In this document: positions 40,811-48,212 of the stretch, piece after piece
Layout: each line of letters starts with the position of its first letter
How positions within the stretch are numbered: position 1 is the first letter of the stretch
Source: Candidatus Oscillochloris fontis
GTDB lineage: Bacteria; Chloroflexota; Chloroflexia; Chloroflexales; Chloroflexaceae
Length of the DNA: 64,000 bases
NCBI RefSeq assembly: GCF_004138135.1
Contig: NZ_RYFD01000003.1
Span: 124,001-188,000, forward strand
Reading direction: 5' to 3'
Made by a program: the position numbers and the translations under genes
The notes under the pieces: model-generated
Seen by the model: only the letters and a program-made list of their open reading frames with translations
Told to the model about the DNA's origin: nothing
Databases searched by the model: none

Positions 40811-41491
40811 ATGGAGCAGCGTACTATTTTGGTAGTTGACGATGACAATGGCCTGCGTGAGCTAATCCGTATCAATTTAGAGCATGAGGGCTATACGGTC
40901 GTTCAGGCTGCCAACGGGCTGCAATGCCTTGACCTTGTGCGTGATCAACGTCCCGATCTGGTCATTCTCGATGTGATGATGCCAGAGATGGATGGGGTCG
41001 AGGCATGTACGAAGTTGCGCGAGTTTTCGCTGTTGCCGGTACTCATGCTGACCGCCAAGGTGCAGAGTGAAGATGTCATCGAAGGTCTCGACTGTGGTGC
41101 GGATGACTATCTGCTCAAGCCATTCAACATGAATGAGCTATCGGCACGGATTCGGGCGCTGCTGCGGCGCGTGCCGCCGGTCTACCGCCCGCTACACGCG
41201 GGTGAAGGTCAGATCCAGATTGATCAGCAGAAGCGCGAGGTACTGATACGTGGCGACGCAGTGGATCTTACCCCCACCGAGTACCAGTTATTGCTCATCC
41301 TGACCGAGCATGCCGGGAAGGTGGTGGAGCATGATACCTTGTTGCGAGCGGTATGGGGCCAGGAGTATTCCCGCGATAACGACTACCTCAAGGTCTATAT
41401 CTGGCACCTACGGCGTAAGATTGAGCAGGACCCGCGCAATCCGAGTCTCTTGTTGACCGATTGGGGCGTGGGGTATCGGCTGATGCCGTAG
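40811..41491 (+). CDS. OmpR/PhoB-family response regulator
   Basis: A 226-residue two-component regulator. The receiver domain has acidic pocket D10-D12, phosphoacceptor D54 (VILDVMMPEMDG), the threonine in MLTAK and lysine in LLKPF. The C-terminal winged helix ends with 'DNDYLKVYIWHLRRKIEQDPRNPSLLLTDWGVGYRL'. ATG 40811 is chosen because AAGGA lies eight bases upstream; TTG 40805 is in frame. There is no histidine kinase next to it. It starts 14 bases after the J-TlpA stop and may be cotranscribed with it. Confidence 0.93.
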   Translation: MEQRTILVVDDDNGLRELIRINLEHEGYTVVQAANGLQCLDLVRDQRPDLVILDVMMPEMDGVEACTKLREFSLLPVLMLTAKVQSEDVIEGLDCGADDYLLKPFNMNELSARIRALLRRVPPVYRPLHAGEGQIQIDQQKREVLIRGDAVDLTPTEYQLLLILTEHAGKVVEHDTLLRAVWGQEYSRDNDYLKVYIWHLRRKIEQDPRNPSLLLTDWGVGYRLMP

Positions 41492-41591
41492 GGAGGGTTG
41501 GGGGCTGCGCCCCCAACCTCAATTTTTGTTGTGTTTTGGCGGCTACGCCGCCCCCGAACCCCCACCGGAGGTGACGTTGCCCATGCCCTGA
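41492..41591 (+). mobile_element. Family A element, internally deleted
   Basis: Right end GGTGACGTTGCCCATGCCCTG-like and the segment CCCCCGAACCCCCACCGGAGG are kept, but the left terminus is lost and the two inner hairpins are fused (GGCGGCTACGCCGCCCCCGAA). Left part GGGGGCTGCGCCCCC (41500-41514) gives a hairpin that may terminate the response regulator transcript. Confidence 0.7.
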
Positions 41592-41608
41592 TGCCGCCGA
41601 TTTGTAAG

Positions 41609-41638
41609 TTGACAGATCGCCGCACCCAATGCTATACT
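41609..41638 (+). promoter_or_regulatory. Promoter of tRNA-Gly
   Basis: TTGACA (41609-41614), 18 bases, TATACT (41633-41638) preceded by TGC; the mature tRNA begins 13 bases downstream. One of the best promoters in the window. Confidence 0.8.
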
Positions 41639-41650
41639 TTCTAGCGTAGC

Positions 41651-41726
41651 GCGGGAGTAACTCAGTTGGTAGAGTACCTGCTTCCCAAGCAGGCTGTCGC
41701 GAGTTCGAGTCTCGTCTCCCGCTCCA
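41651..41726 (+). tRNA. tRNA-Gly (anticodon CCC)
   Basis: A 76-nucleotide tRNA with acceptor stem GCGGGAG/CTCCCGC, D-arm with AGTTGGTAGAGT, anticodon stem CCTGC/GCAGG around TTCCCAA (anticodon CCC at 41684-41686), T-arm with GAGTTCGAGTCTC and an encoded CCA end. It reads GGG glycine codons. A perfect promoter precedes it and a rho-independent terminator follows. Confidence 0.97.
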
Positions 41727-41732
41727 ATAGTG

Positions 41733-41762
41733 AACCGTACATCGCTAGGTGTACGGTTTTTT
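41733..41762 (+). terminator. Rho-independent terminator of tRNA-Gly
   Basis: AACCGTAC (41733-41740) pairs with GTACGGTT (41751-41758) around a 10-base loop and is followed by a run of T residues. Confidence 0.9.
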
Positions 41763-41771
41763 GTTACCCTT

Positions 41772-41975
41772 GGTGCGTCCGGCGTCAAATAGTAGCGACG
41801 CAGTAACTGTTCACACTTGGGGTAAAGGAAGCTTCTGATTGACGCAAAGACGCAAAGGTTTTGTTGAAGGCTTTGCGCCTCTGCGTCTTTGCGTCAAAAC
41901 CGGAATGCTAGGAGAACTGTGAACAGTTACGCGACGCAAAATTTTGCGTCGCTACTATTTGACGCCGGACGCACC
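41772..41975. repeat. 68-bp perfect palindrome interrupted by a family B element
   Basis: Left arm 41772-41802 and right arm to 41975, when rejoined across the inserted element with one copy of GCGACGCA removed, give a perfect 68-bp palindrome with 34-base arms (starting GGTGCGTCCGGCG and centred on AAAATTTT). The palindrome is of the GACGCAAAATTTTGCGTC (family D) type. Confidence 0.85.
41803..41930. mobile_element. Family B MITE-like element with 8-bp target duplication
   Basis: A 128-bp element with ends GTAACTGTTCACA and its complement TGTGAACAGTTAC; the interior contains GACGCAAAGACGCAAAGG and an inverted GCGCCTCTGCGTCTTTGCGTC. GCGACGCA is duplicated on both sides (41795-41802 and 41931-41938). 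GTAA ends and 8-bp duplications are the hallmark of the IS66 family, so an IS66-type transposase could move it. Confidence 0.85.
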
Positions 41976-42054
41976 CCCCCGTATAATCAGCGGCGTCCTA
42001 TGTGGATTCAATGTTGTCGGTAGAGGCATTGGTGCCTCGCCGCCCCTCCCCCGC

Positions 42055-42570
42055 ATGGTAGACACACCAGCTTCACAACCGATACCTCACCCGCGCCGCC
42101 CGATGATCGCGGTGTGTGGAAGCAGTGCCGAAGATGCACTGAGCAACACCCTTGCTGAAGAAGTGGGGCGCTTGTTGGCCACCCATGGTGAGACCGTCAT
42201 TTGCGGTGGTGGCCCAGGGGTGATGGCGGCGGCATGTCGCGGTGCCCTGTCGGCAGGTGGTGTCACCGTTGGGATTATGGCGGGAGATACAACCGTTGAC
42301 GCCAACCCCTATGTGCAGATCGCGGTGGCTACGGGGATGAGCCACGCCCGCAACGCGATCATTGTTCAATCTGCTGATGTGGTGATTGCCGTGGGCGGTG
42401 CCTACGGTACCCTTTCCGAAATCGCCCTCGCCCGTGCATGTGGACGCCCTGTGATTGGTCTGGAGACGTGGGTCTTGAATGATCCGCGCCACCCCGACAC
42501 CCTCATCCTTGCCACCACGCCTGCTGAAGCTGTCGAACGTGCGCTACGCCTCGCCGAACAGGCGCGGTAA
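42055..42570 (+). CDS. LOG-like / TIGR00725 family protein (possible nucleoside-5'-monophosphate phosphoribohydrolase)
   Basis: A 171-residue Rossmann-like protein of the lysine-decarboxylase-like/LOG superfamily. The nucleotide-binding signatures are VCGSS near the start, ICGGGPGVMAAACRGA and VAVGGAYGTLSEIALA (the PGGxGTxxE motif with alanine and tyrosine variations). Relatives cleave the N-glycosidic bond of AMP or cytokinin nucleotides; the role here is open. ATG 42055 is the most likely start, but no Shine-Dalgarno is evident and ATG 42103, before the first conserved strand, is possible. TATAAT at 41982-41987 stands upstream, next to the interrupted palindrome. Confidence 0.78.
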   Translation: MVDTPASQPIPHPRRPMIAVCGSSAEDALSNTLAEEVGRLLATHGETVICGGGPGVMAAACRGALSAGGVTVGIMAGDTTVDANPYVQIAVATGMSHARNAIIVQSADVVIAVGGAYGTLSEIALARACGRPVIGLETWVLNDPRHPDTLILATTPAEAVERALRLAEQAR

Positions 42571-42622
42571 TCAAGGTGTAACGCGGCTTTCAGCAACGTG
42601 CCATATCGTTTACATCCATCAC

Positions 42623-42631
42623 TGCTACAAT
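42623..42631 (+). promoter_or_regulatory. Extended -10 promoter element of the first GH39-like gene
   Basis: TGCTACAAT about 50 bases before ATG 42682. Confidence 0.5.
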
Positions 42632-42681
42632 CGTGCCTAGGATGTCCGTGTGTACGAGAAGGAAACACCTGAGGAGAGAGT

Positions 42682-44481
42682 ATGGCGAAGCGAATCTTAC
42701 TCGTTCTGGCGCTCGTTGCGACGATTGCCACCCTTGCGGCGCGCCCACAGCCCAGTGCGGCACAGTCGGGCGTCGCTAACACCTACCCGCCCTATCAGGC
42801 GCGCTATTTCGGGGAGACGGGCCACTCGGCGGTTAACTGGTTTTTGGAGTATTGGAAGAATACGCCCAATGCGCTCTTTGTGTTGGGCTACCCGATCTCG
42901 CAGCCCTTCATTGAGGAGAGTTTCACCAATCCTGGCCAGTACTACCGGGTACAGTATTTTGAGCGTGCAGTGTTAGAGGAGCACCCGGAGAACTTCGGGC
43001 AGCAGGACAACAAGTATTATGTGCTGGGGCGCTTGATGGGCACCCAGTTGGCCAAGGGGCGTAGCGATGCGGCCTTCCAGCGCGTACCCAACCCCAACGA
43101 TGGCACCTATGATGCCGATACGGGCCACACGCTGCGCAATAGCCCGGCCCCCTTCCGCGATTTCTGGATGAATAATGGCGGCTTGAGTGTCTTTGGCAAG
43201 CCGCTCTCCGAGCAATTCCAGGAAGTCAATGCCGCTGATGGTCAGACCTACTGGGTGCAGTACTTCGAGCGCCAGCGCATGGAGTGGCACCCCAACGAGT
43301 CGAACCCGCAGTATCGTATTCTGCTCGGTCTACTGGGCAATGAGTACCGTGATAGTTACCACCGTAGTAATAGTGCCTTCAACTACCGCTCGGCGGATAA
43401 CGCGCTGCCGAACCAGTTTGTGTATGGCTACAATGTTCACCTGTATGGGCAGGGCACGCCATGGCAGGATCGCAACCGGGTGATGCAGGTTTCTAAAAAT
43501 TCAGGGGTGACCTGGATGCGTCAGCAGGTGCGCTGGATGGATCTCCATGATCGTTCGGGCGCGATCTACTGGGGCGAATTGGACAATATCGTCAATGATG
43601 CCCAGGCTAATGGAATCAGCCTGATGTTGAGTATCGTGGCGGCACCGGGTTGGGCCACCAGCAATGGGAGCCACGGTATGCCGACACGGGCGAACTTCCC
43701 CAAGTTTGCCGATTTTATGGGCCAGATGGCGGCACGCTACAAGGGCCGTGTCCAAGCCTATGAGATCTGGAATGAGCAGAACCGTGCCTGTGAGAATGGT
43801 GGCGATTGTGCCACGGCGGGTGGTACGGGCGGTGTGGTTGCCAGTGCCGACTACTATGTCGATCTCTTGGCAACTGCTTATGATGCGATCAAGGCTAATG
43901 ATGCCTACGCGATTGTGGTGAGTGGTGCGCCGACTTCGACCGAGACCAACCGCACCGATATTGCCCTCAGCGATACGTCGTATATGGCTTCGATGGCCGC
44001 CAATCCCAAGTTCCGCACCCATGTGGATGCGATTGGCGTACATCCGGGTGGCCAGTACAACTCGCCCGACCAGATGTGGCCCGATAATCCCGGCCCTGGC
44101 CCGAACTGGCGCAACAGCCGTGAGTTCTACTTCCGGCGCATCGAGGATATCCGCGCTGTGCTGGTGCAGAATGGCATGGCCGACAAGCAGATCTGGGTGA
44201 CGGAGTTTGGTTGGGCTACCCAGAATAATACCCCCGGCTACGAGTATGGCAATAGCATCTCGTTCCAGACCCAGTCGGACTGGATCGTGCGCGGCTTCCA
44301 GAAGGGCCGCCGCGAGTATGCCCCGTGGGTGGGTGCGATGTTCGTCTGGAACCTAAACTTTGCGGTGCCATGGCGCTACCAGGGTAACGAACTGCACGAG
44401 CAGGCGTCATTTGGTGTGCTCAATGGTGATTGGAGTCCGCGTCCGGCGTGGTATGGTATTCAGGCTTTGAATAAGGATTAG
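42682..44481 (+). CDS. Secreted GH39-like glycosidase with N-terminal Chloroflexi-type repeats
   Basis: A 599-residue secreted protein: signal peptide (about 1-28, 'LVLALVATIATLAARPQPSAAQ'), two copies of a repeat ending 'VQYFERAVLEEHPEN' and 'VQYFERQRMEWHPNE' (about 50-220), and a TIM-barrel domain similar to GH39/GH5 enzymes. The acid/base glutamate is probably in YEIWNEQN and the nucleophile in VTEFGWAT. 'VTWMRQQVRWMDL' and 'GVHPGGQYNSP' are shared with the next gene. The repeats resemble LGFP-like modules common in Chloroflexota exported proteins. It likely works on an extracellular polysaccharide; the substrate is unknown. Confidence 0.88.
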   Translation: MAKRILLVLALVATIATLAARPQPSAAQSGVANTYPPYQARYFGETGHSAVNWFLEYWKNTPNALFVLGYPISQPFIEESFTNPGQYYRVQYFERAVLEEHPENFGQQDNKYYVLGRLMGTQLAKGRSDAAFQRVPNPNDGTYDADTGHTLRNSPAPFRDFWMNNGGLSVFGKPLSEQFQEVNAADGQTYWVQYFERQRMEWHPNESNPQYRILLGLLGNEYRDSYHRSNSAFNYRSADNALPNQFVYGYNVHLYGQGTPWQDRNRVMQVSKNSGVTWMRQQVRWMDLHDRSGAIYWGELDNIVNDAQANGISLMLSIVAAPGWATSNGSHGMPTRANFPKFADFMGQMAARYKGRVQAYEIWNEQNRACENGGDCATAGGTGGVVASADYYVDLLATAYDAIKANDAYAIVVSGAPTSTETNRTDIALSDTSYMASMAANPKFRTHVDAIGVHPGGQYNSPDQMWPDNPGPGPNWRNSREFYFRRIEDIRAVLVQNGMADKQIWVTEFGWATQNNTPGYEYGNSISFQTQSDWIVRGFQKGRREYAPWVGAMFVWNLNFAVPWRYQGNELHEQASFGVLNGDWSPRPAWYGIQALNKD

Positions 44482-44485
44482 AGAG

Positions 44486-44541
44486 AGACGCAAAATTTTG
44501 CATCTCTTTGGGGGCGGCTGCGCCGCCCCCGAACCCCCTAT
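44486..44541. repeat. Fragments of family D and family A repeats between the paralogues
   Basis: GAGACGCAAAATTTTGCATCTC (about 44486-44507) is a family D palindrome. It runs into TTTGGGGGCGGCTGCGCCGCC and CCCGAACCCCC, the right-hand hairpin of a family A element lacking its ends. The hairpin lies 15 bases before the next start codon. Confidence 0.65.
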
Positions 44542-44554
44542 GCGGAGTACCCAT

Positions 44555-45865
44555 ATGAAACGTTCTTTACGTGGATACAGCAGCCTCTTGCTGCTGTTTT
44601 TGCTTGTGTCGCTGTTGGTTGGATGTGGCAGTAGCCAGCCGACTACCCCCGTTGGAACTATTCCCACCGCAGCGGTCATCACCACCCCTGATACGTCCGC
44701 TCCCGCTGCAACGCCCGTCCCAACCATTGCTACTGGAGCAACCGCTGTGCCGGTGGAGGTGTCCCCAACTCCTGAAGCGACGGATATTCCGGTGATCCCA
44801 ACTCCGCCTCCCTCTGAAGCCTACTTGGAGTTTGGAGTTGTGGGGCATCTCTACTATACCGACCGCGACCGGGTGCTTCAGTTGACCCAGAATGCCGGGT
44901 TTGATTGGGTGCGCCAGCAGGTGGTGTGGCGCGATATTGAAGATCCGGTGGCCGGGATCTATGGGTGGGAAGAACTCGACCAGATCGTCAATACGGTGAA
45001 CGCCTATGGCCGCCGCCTCTTGGTGAATGTGGTACAGTCGCCGACGGCCTACAACTCGACCAACGGCCTGCCGGATGATCCCAAGGCGTTGGGCAACTTC
45101 CTGGAGATGATGGCCTTGCGCTATGGTGACAAGATTGACGCCTACGAGATCTGGAACGAGCCGAACTTGGCGCACGAGAATGGCGGCAACATTGTGCCGG
45201 AGGATGTCGGCCACTATGTTGAGATCCTCAAGGAAGCCTACACGCGCATCAAGGCGGTGAACCCCAACGCGATTGTGTTGGCAGCGGCCTCATCGTCGAG
45301 CGGTGTGACGAACCCAGAGATTGCGCTCTCTGACGAGGAGTTCTATCGGGCGATGTACACCTACAACGGCGGTGAAGTGCGCGATTATTTTGATGTCCAG
45401 GCGGTGCATCCGGGCGGCTCGGCCAACCCACCCGACACCCACTGGCCGGATAATCCCAGCACGGCGGATGGCTGGACCACCCATTCAACCTTCTACTTCC
45501 GACATATCGAAGAGGTACACACATGGATGGTGGAATATGGGATGGCCAATAAGCCGATGTGGATCACCGAGTATGGTTGGGCCACCCAGAACACCACCCC
45601 CGGCTACGAGTTTGGCAATCAGGTCAGCTTGGAGCAACAGGCCGAGTATATTACGGGGGCGATTCGGCGCACCTACGAGGAGTACCCGTGGGTGACCAAC
45701 ATGTTCCTCTGGAATATCAACTTTGCGGTGCTGTGGGGCGAGCGGGGTGATCCACTGCATGAGCAGGCATCATTTGCCATCATCAATCCGGATTGGAGTC
45801 CACGCCCATCATACCTAGCCATTCAGGGGTTGATTGCCGAGTTGAAGCAGAAGCAGGGGCGGTAG
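44555..45865 (+). CDS. GH39-like lipoprotein, paralogue of the preceding gene
   Basis: A 436-residue lipoprotein with lipobox LLVGC near residue 24, a Thr/Pro-rich linker (about 28-90) and the same TIM-barrel domain as its upstream neighbour, without the N-terminal repeats. Catalytic glutamates are expected in YEIWNEPN and ITEYGWAT. Shared segments include 'GFDWVRQQVVWRDIED', 'VQAVHPGGSANPPDTHWPDNP' and 'NMFLWNINFAV'. GGAG precedes ATG 44555. The pair looks like a tandem duplication in which one copy kept a signal peptide and repeats and the other a lipid anchor. Confidence 0.87.
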   Translation: MKRSLRGYSSLLLLFLLVSLLVGCGSSQPTTPVGTIPTAAVITTPDTSAPAATPVPTIATGATAVPVEVSPTPEATDIPVIPTPPPSEAYLEFGVVGHLYYTDRDRVLQLTQNAGFDWVRQQVVWRDIEDPVAGIYGWEELDQIVNTVNAYGRRLLVNVVQSPTAYNSTNGLPDDPKALGNFLEMMALRYGDKIDAYEIWNEPNLAHENGGNIVPEDVGHYVEILKEAYTRIKAVNPNAIVLAAASSSSGVTNPEIALSDEEFYRAMYTYNGGEVRDYFDVQAVHPGGSANPPDTHWPDNPSTADGWTTHSTFYFRHIEEVHTWMVEYGMANKPMWITEYGWATQNTTPGYEFGNQVSLEQQAEYITGAIRRTYEEYPWVTNMFLWNINFAVLWGERGDPLHEQASFAIINPDWSPRPSYLAIQGLIAELKQKQGR

Positions 45866-45881
45866 AGACGTATACCGCGTA

Positions 45882-45912
45882 GCGTAGAGACGCATAATAT
45901 GCGTCTCTACGC
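45882..45912. terminator. Palindrome at convergent gene ends, containing a stop codon (family D)
   Basis: GCGTAGAGACGCAT (45882-45895) pairs perfectly with ATGCGTCTCTACGC (45899-45912). The complement of CTA at 45907-45909 is the TAG stop of the minus-strand gene. It probably ends transcription from both sides. Confidence 0.75.
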
Positions 45913-46578
45913 CATGTTAACCCCCAACCGCGCCAAGAGCGCCGTCACATAGGGTAGCGCCTCTGGTGACACCACCCACCCGTGCGGGTTGGGCGTGGCC
46001 ATACGCCCCAGCAGGCGTTGGTGGGCATGTGGCAGGGGCAGGTTGGGCAGCAGCACGCCCTGGGGTGTGGTTGGGGCGATGATTGTTGCGGGGGCCACTT
46101 GGGCATAGCCAAGGCGCAGGGCGCGGTCCTCATCGCAGGCGATGAAGTTGCCATGCTGGATCTGGGCATAGGTGGCTGGCCCGCGTGAACGGCGGCGGCG
46201 TACCACCCAACCCTCGCGCAACTCGGCAGTGCTGGGGCTGAGGCTGGGCACGGGTGCCCAGCCGAGTGGGTCGGCAATAAAGGTGCTGATGCGCTCATTG
46301 GGGGCCAGCTCGCGGCTAAAGGCGGGGCCAAGTGGGGCAGCATGGGGCAGATCGGGTAGCGCGGCCACCTGATCGTAGAGCGTGAAGACCACGAAGGAGC
46401 GTGCGCGCAGCCGGGCGATCATTCCCGCGCCCCGCCATGACGTGAGGCGGAATCGGTCGCCCTCGCGCTCGCCCTCGCCGCGTAGGACGGGGCTGAGCGC
46501 TGGGTTATGGATAATGAAGAGGCCAGGCTGCACCTCCTCGAAGTCGCAGGTGGCACCTGGTCGGCGGCGTGATGACAT
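45907..46578 (-). CDS. Conserved-looking protein of unknown function, third gene of yebC-ruvC operon
   Basis: A 223-residue soluble protein rich in proline and arginine, without signal peptide or obvious membrane helix. I do not recognise the family. Segments such as 'FEEVQPGLFIIHNP', 'RARSFVVFTLYDQVAALPDLP' and 'HAHQRLLGRMATPNPHGWVVSPEALPYVTALL' do not recall a known enzyme. It starts five bases after the ruvC stop, where ruvA often lies in other bacteria, but it is not RuvA. Coding quality (long, no overlapping alternative) is good. A role linked to DNA repair is only suggested by position. Confidence 0.7.
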   Translation of the reverse strand: MSSRRRPGATCDFEEVQPGLFIIHNPALSPVLRGEGEREGDRFRLTSWRGAGMIARLRARSFVVFTLYDQVAALPDLPHAAPLGPAFSRELAPNERISTFIADPLGWAPVPSLSPSTAELREGWVVRRRRSRGPATYAQIQHGNFIACDEDRALRLGYAQVAPATIIAPTTPQGVLLPNLPLPHAHQRLLGRMATPNPHGWVVSPEALPYVTALLARLGVNMA

Positions 46579-46583
46579 AGGTG

Positions 46584-47060
46584 TTAGAAGACTCGGTTGG
46601 TATAGGCGTGGCAGATCGCAATCGCCAGGGCATCGGCGGCATCGTCGGGACGGGGAATGCTGGTGAGGCCGAGGGTGATGCGTACCATCTCCTGCATTTG
46701 GCGTTTGTCGGCCCCACCATAGCCGGTGAGGGCTTGTTTGACCACCAGCGGCTTATATTCGTGGATACTCAGCCCGGCTTGTTGCAGAGCCAGCAGCACC
46801 ACCCCACGCGCTTGGCCAACCGTGATCGCGGTATTGACATTCTTGCCGAAGAAGAGCTCTTCGACCGCCCCGGCTTGGGGTTGGAGGCGCTGGATGATCT
46901 GCACCAACTCGGTATAGAGTTTGTGCAGCCGCTCGGCCTGCGGCATCCCGGTGGGGGTGGTGAGAACCCCGAACTCAACCAGGCGCACCTCGCCGCCCTG
47001 TTTCTCGACCACCCCCCAGCCCATACGGGCGGTACCCGGATCAATGCCGATGGTACGCAT
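46584..47060 (-). CDS. ruvC: Holliday junction resolvase RuvC
   Basis: A 158-residue endonuclease that cuts Holliday junctions symmetrically. The active-site acidic residues are D7 in GIDPGTARMGWG, the glutamate pair in AVEELFFGKNVNTAI and the aspartates in DAADALAIAICH. 'YKPLVVKQALTGYGGADKRQMQEMV' is the DNA-binding signature. Length matches the family. It follows yebC by 14 bases. Confidence 0.96.
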   Translation of the reverse strand: MRTIGIDPGTARMGWGVVEKQGGEVRLVEFGVLTTPTGMPQAERLHKLYTELVQIIQRLQPQAGAVEELFFGKNVNTAITVGQARGVVLLALQQAGLSIHEYKPLVVKQALTGYGGADKRQMQEMVRITLGLTSIPRPDDAADALAIAICHAYTNRVF

Positions 47061-47074
47061 AGATGATGTTGGAA

Positions 47075-47830
47075 CTACTCAAAACTGGCCGCAAGCTCAT
47101 CGGTAATGTCGAGATTGGAATAGACCTTCTGGACATCATCGAGATCTTCGAGCTTCTCGATCAGGCGGAGCACCGAGAGTGCCTCCTTCTCTTCGGGTTG
47201 GACGAGCGTCTTGGGACGCATCGTTTTTTCCGCCCCGATGAGCGGGATGCCCTGGTCGAGCAGGGCTTGGCGCACAAGGTGGAGGCTTGTCCACTCGCAG
47301 TAGATCTCTAGCGTATCGTCGGCAACCTCGACATCATCGGCACCGGCATCAATCGCTTGGAGTTGGACATCATCCGGGTCGAGCTTAGTGCCAATGAGGC
47401 TGACGGTGATCAGACCCTTCATCTCGAACATCCAAGCCACCGAACCGGGTTCGCCGGGGTTGCCACCCGCCTTGTTGATCGTCGAGCGCACATCGGAACT
47501 GGTGCGGTTGCGGTTGTCGGTGGCGGTCTCGATCATGAGCGCCACGCCACCGGGCGCATAGCCCTCGTAGTAGATCTCTTCCAGCGCCGCTTCATTGCCC
47601 TTACCCACGCCGCGCTCGGCGGCGCGCTGGATATTCTCGTTGGGCATATTGCTGGCGCGCGCTTTGTCAATCGCGAGGCGCAGCCGGAAGTTGAGATCGG
47701 GATCGGCGCTGCCACCCTCACGGGCTGCGATGGTAATATCGCGGGCAAGCTTGGTAAAGAGTTGGCCTCGGCGCTGGTCGGTGACCCCTTTTGAGCGCCG
47801 GATACTGTGCCATTTGGAATGGCCCGACAT
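47075..47830 (-). CDS. yebC: YebC/PmpR family protein
   Basis: A 251-residue protein of the YebC/TACO1 family, described as a transcriptional regulator and, more recently, as a translation factor for proline-rich stretches. The start [40 protein letters not shown] and '[23 protein letters not shown]' are diagnostic. A consensus extended -10 box (47867-47875) lies 36 bases upstream. First gene of the operon with ruvC. Confidence 0.96.
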   Translation of the reverse strand: MSGHSKWHSIRRSKGVTDQRRGQLFTKLARDITIAAREGGSADPDLNFRLRLAIDKARASNMPNENIQRAAERGVGKGNEAALEEIYYEGYAPGGVALMIETATDNRNRTSSDVRSTINKAGGNPGEPGSVAWMFEMKGLITVSLIGTKLDPDDVQLQAIDAGADDVEVADDTLEIYCEWTSLHLVRQALLDQGIPLIGAEKTMRPKTLVQPEEKEALSVLRLIEKLEDLDDVQKVYSNLDITDELAASFE

Positions 47831-47866
47831 AGCAGTGTGCCTCCTGCGTGGTCAATACTGCTGGCT

Positions 47867-47875
47867 ATTATACCA
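47867..47875 (-). promoter_or_regulatory. Extended -10 promoter of yebC-ruvC
   Basis: TGGTATAAT on the minus strand, 36 bases before the yebC start. Confidence 0.65.
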
Positions 47876-47883
47876 GATGCCTT

Positions 47884-47946
47884 GTAGGGGCGAAGCATCG
47901 CCCTCCATAGGGTATGGGAAACTGGCGGGCGATGCTTCGCCCCTAT
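47884..47946. repeat. Family C inverted repeat
   Basis: GTAGGGGCGAAGCATCGCCC left arm and GGGCGATGCTTCGCCCCTAT right arm around a shorter loop (TCCATAGGGTATGGGAAACTGGC). It lies between the divergent yebC and dnaE promoters. Confidence 0.8.
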
Positions 47947-48016
47947 GGAATCATGGTGAAGAGCAACCCTGTTGTCATTCCACAACGGCTTACACTCCCC
48001 ACACCCGGTGCGGCTG

Positions 48017-48025
48017 TGCTATAAT
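48017..48025 (+). promoter_or_regulatory. Extended -10 promoter element upstream of dnaE
   Basis: TGCTATAAT, a perfect match; it implies an untranslated leader of about 180 bases for dnaE. A hairpin ATCAGGC-TAAT-GCCTGAT follows within the leader (about 48133-48150). Confidence 0.6.
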
Positions 48026-48109
48026 AGCAGCGCGACCGTGATGGCTCCCATCTATCCCCACATTATGTAGATTCTTCGCTCCCTGAAGCACGAGATCTGA
48101 CAAATAGCT

Positions 48110-48118
48110 TGTGGATAA
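48110..48118 (-). promoter_or_regulatory. Single DnaA-box-like nonamer in the dnaE leader
   Basis: TGTGGATAA, the exact complement of the consensus DnaA box TTATCCACA, lies between the dnaE promoter and start codon. Only one copy is visible, so this is no origin; control of dnaE by DnaA is possible. Confidence 0.4.
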
Positions 48119-48212
48119 GGTTCTCTTCTCATCAGGCTAATGCCTGATGTGGTTTCTTATAGTGTAAAGCGTTTTCTGAATGGAGCGGGTAGCTCCAGGG
48201 CAAACTACGGCT

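Noticed and set aside
41543-41788. 81-codon minus-strand frame across tRNA-Gly
   Set aside because: It covers a perfectly folded tRNA, its terminator and a repeat.
48110-48118. Replication origin next to dnaE
   Set aside because: Only one DnaA box is seen; there is no box cluster, no AT-rich unwinding element and no dnaA/dnaN nearby.
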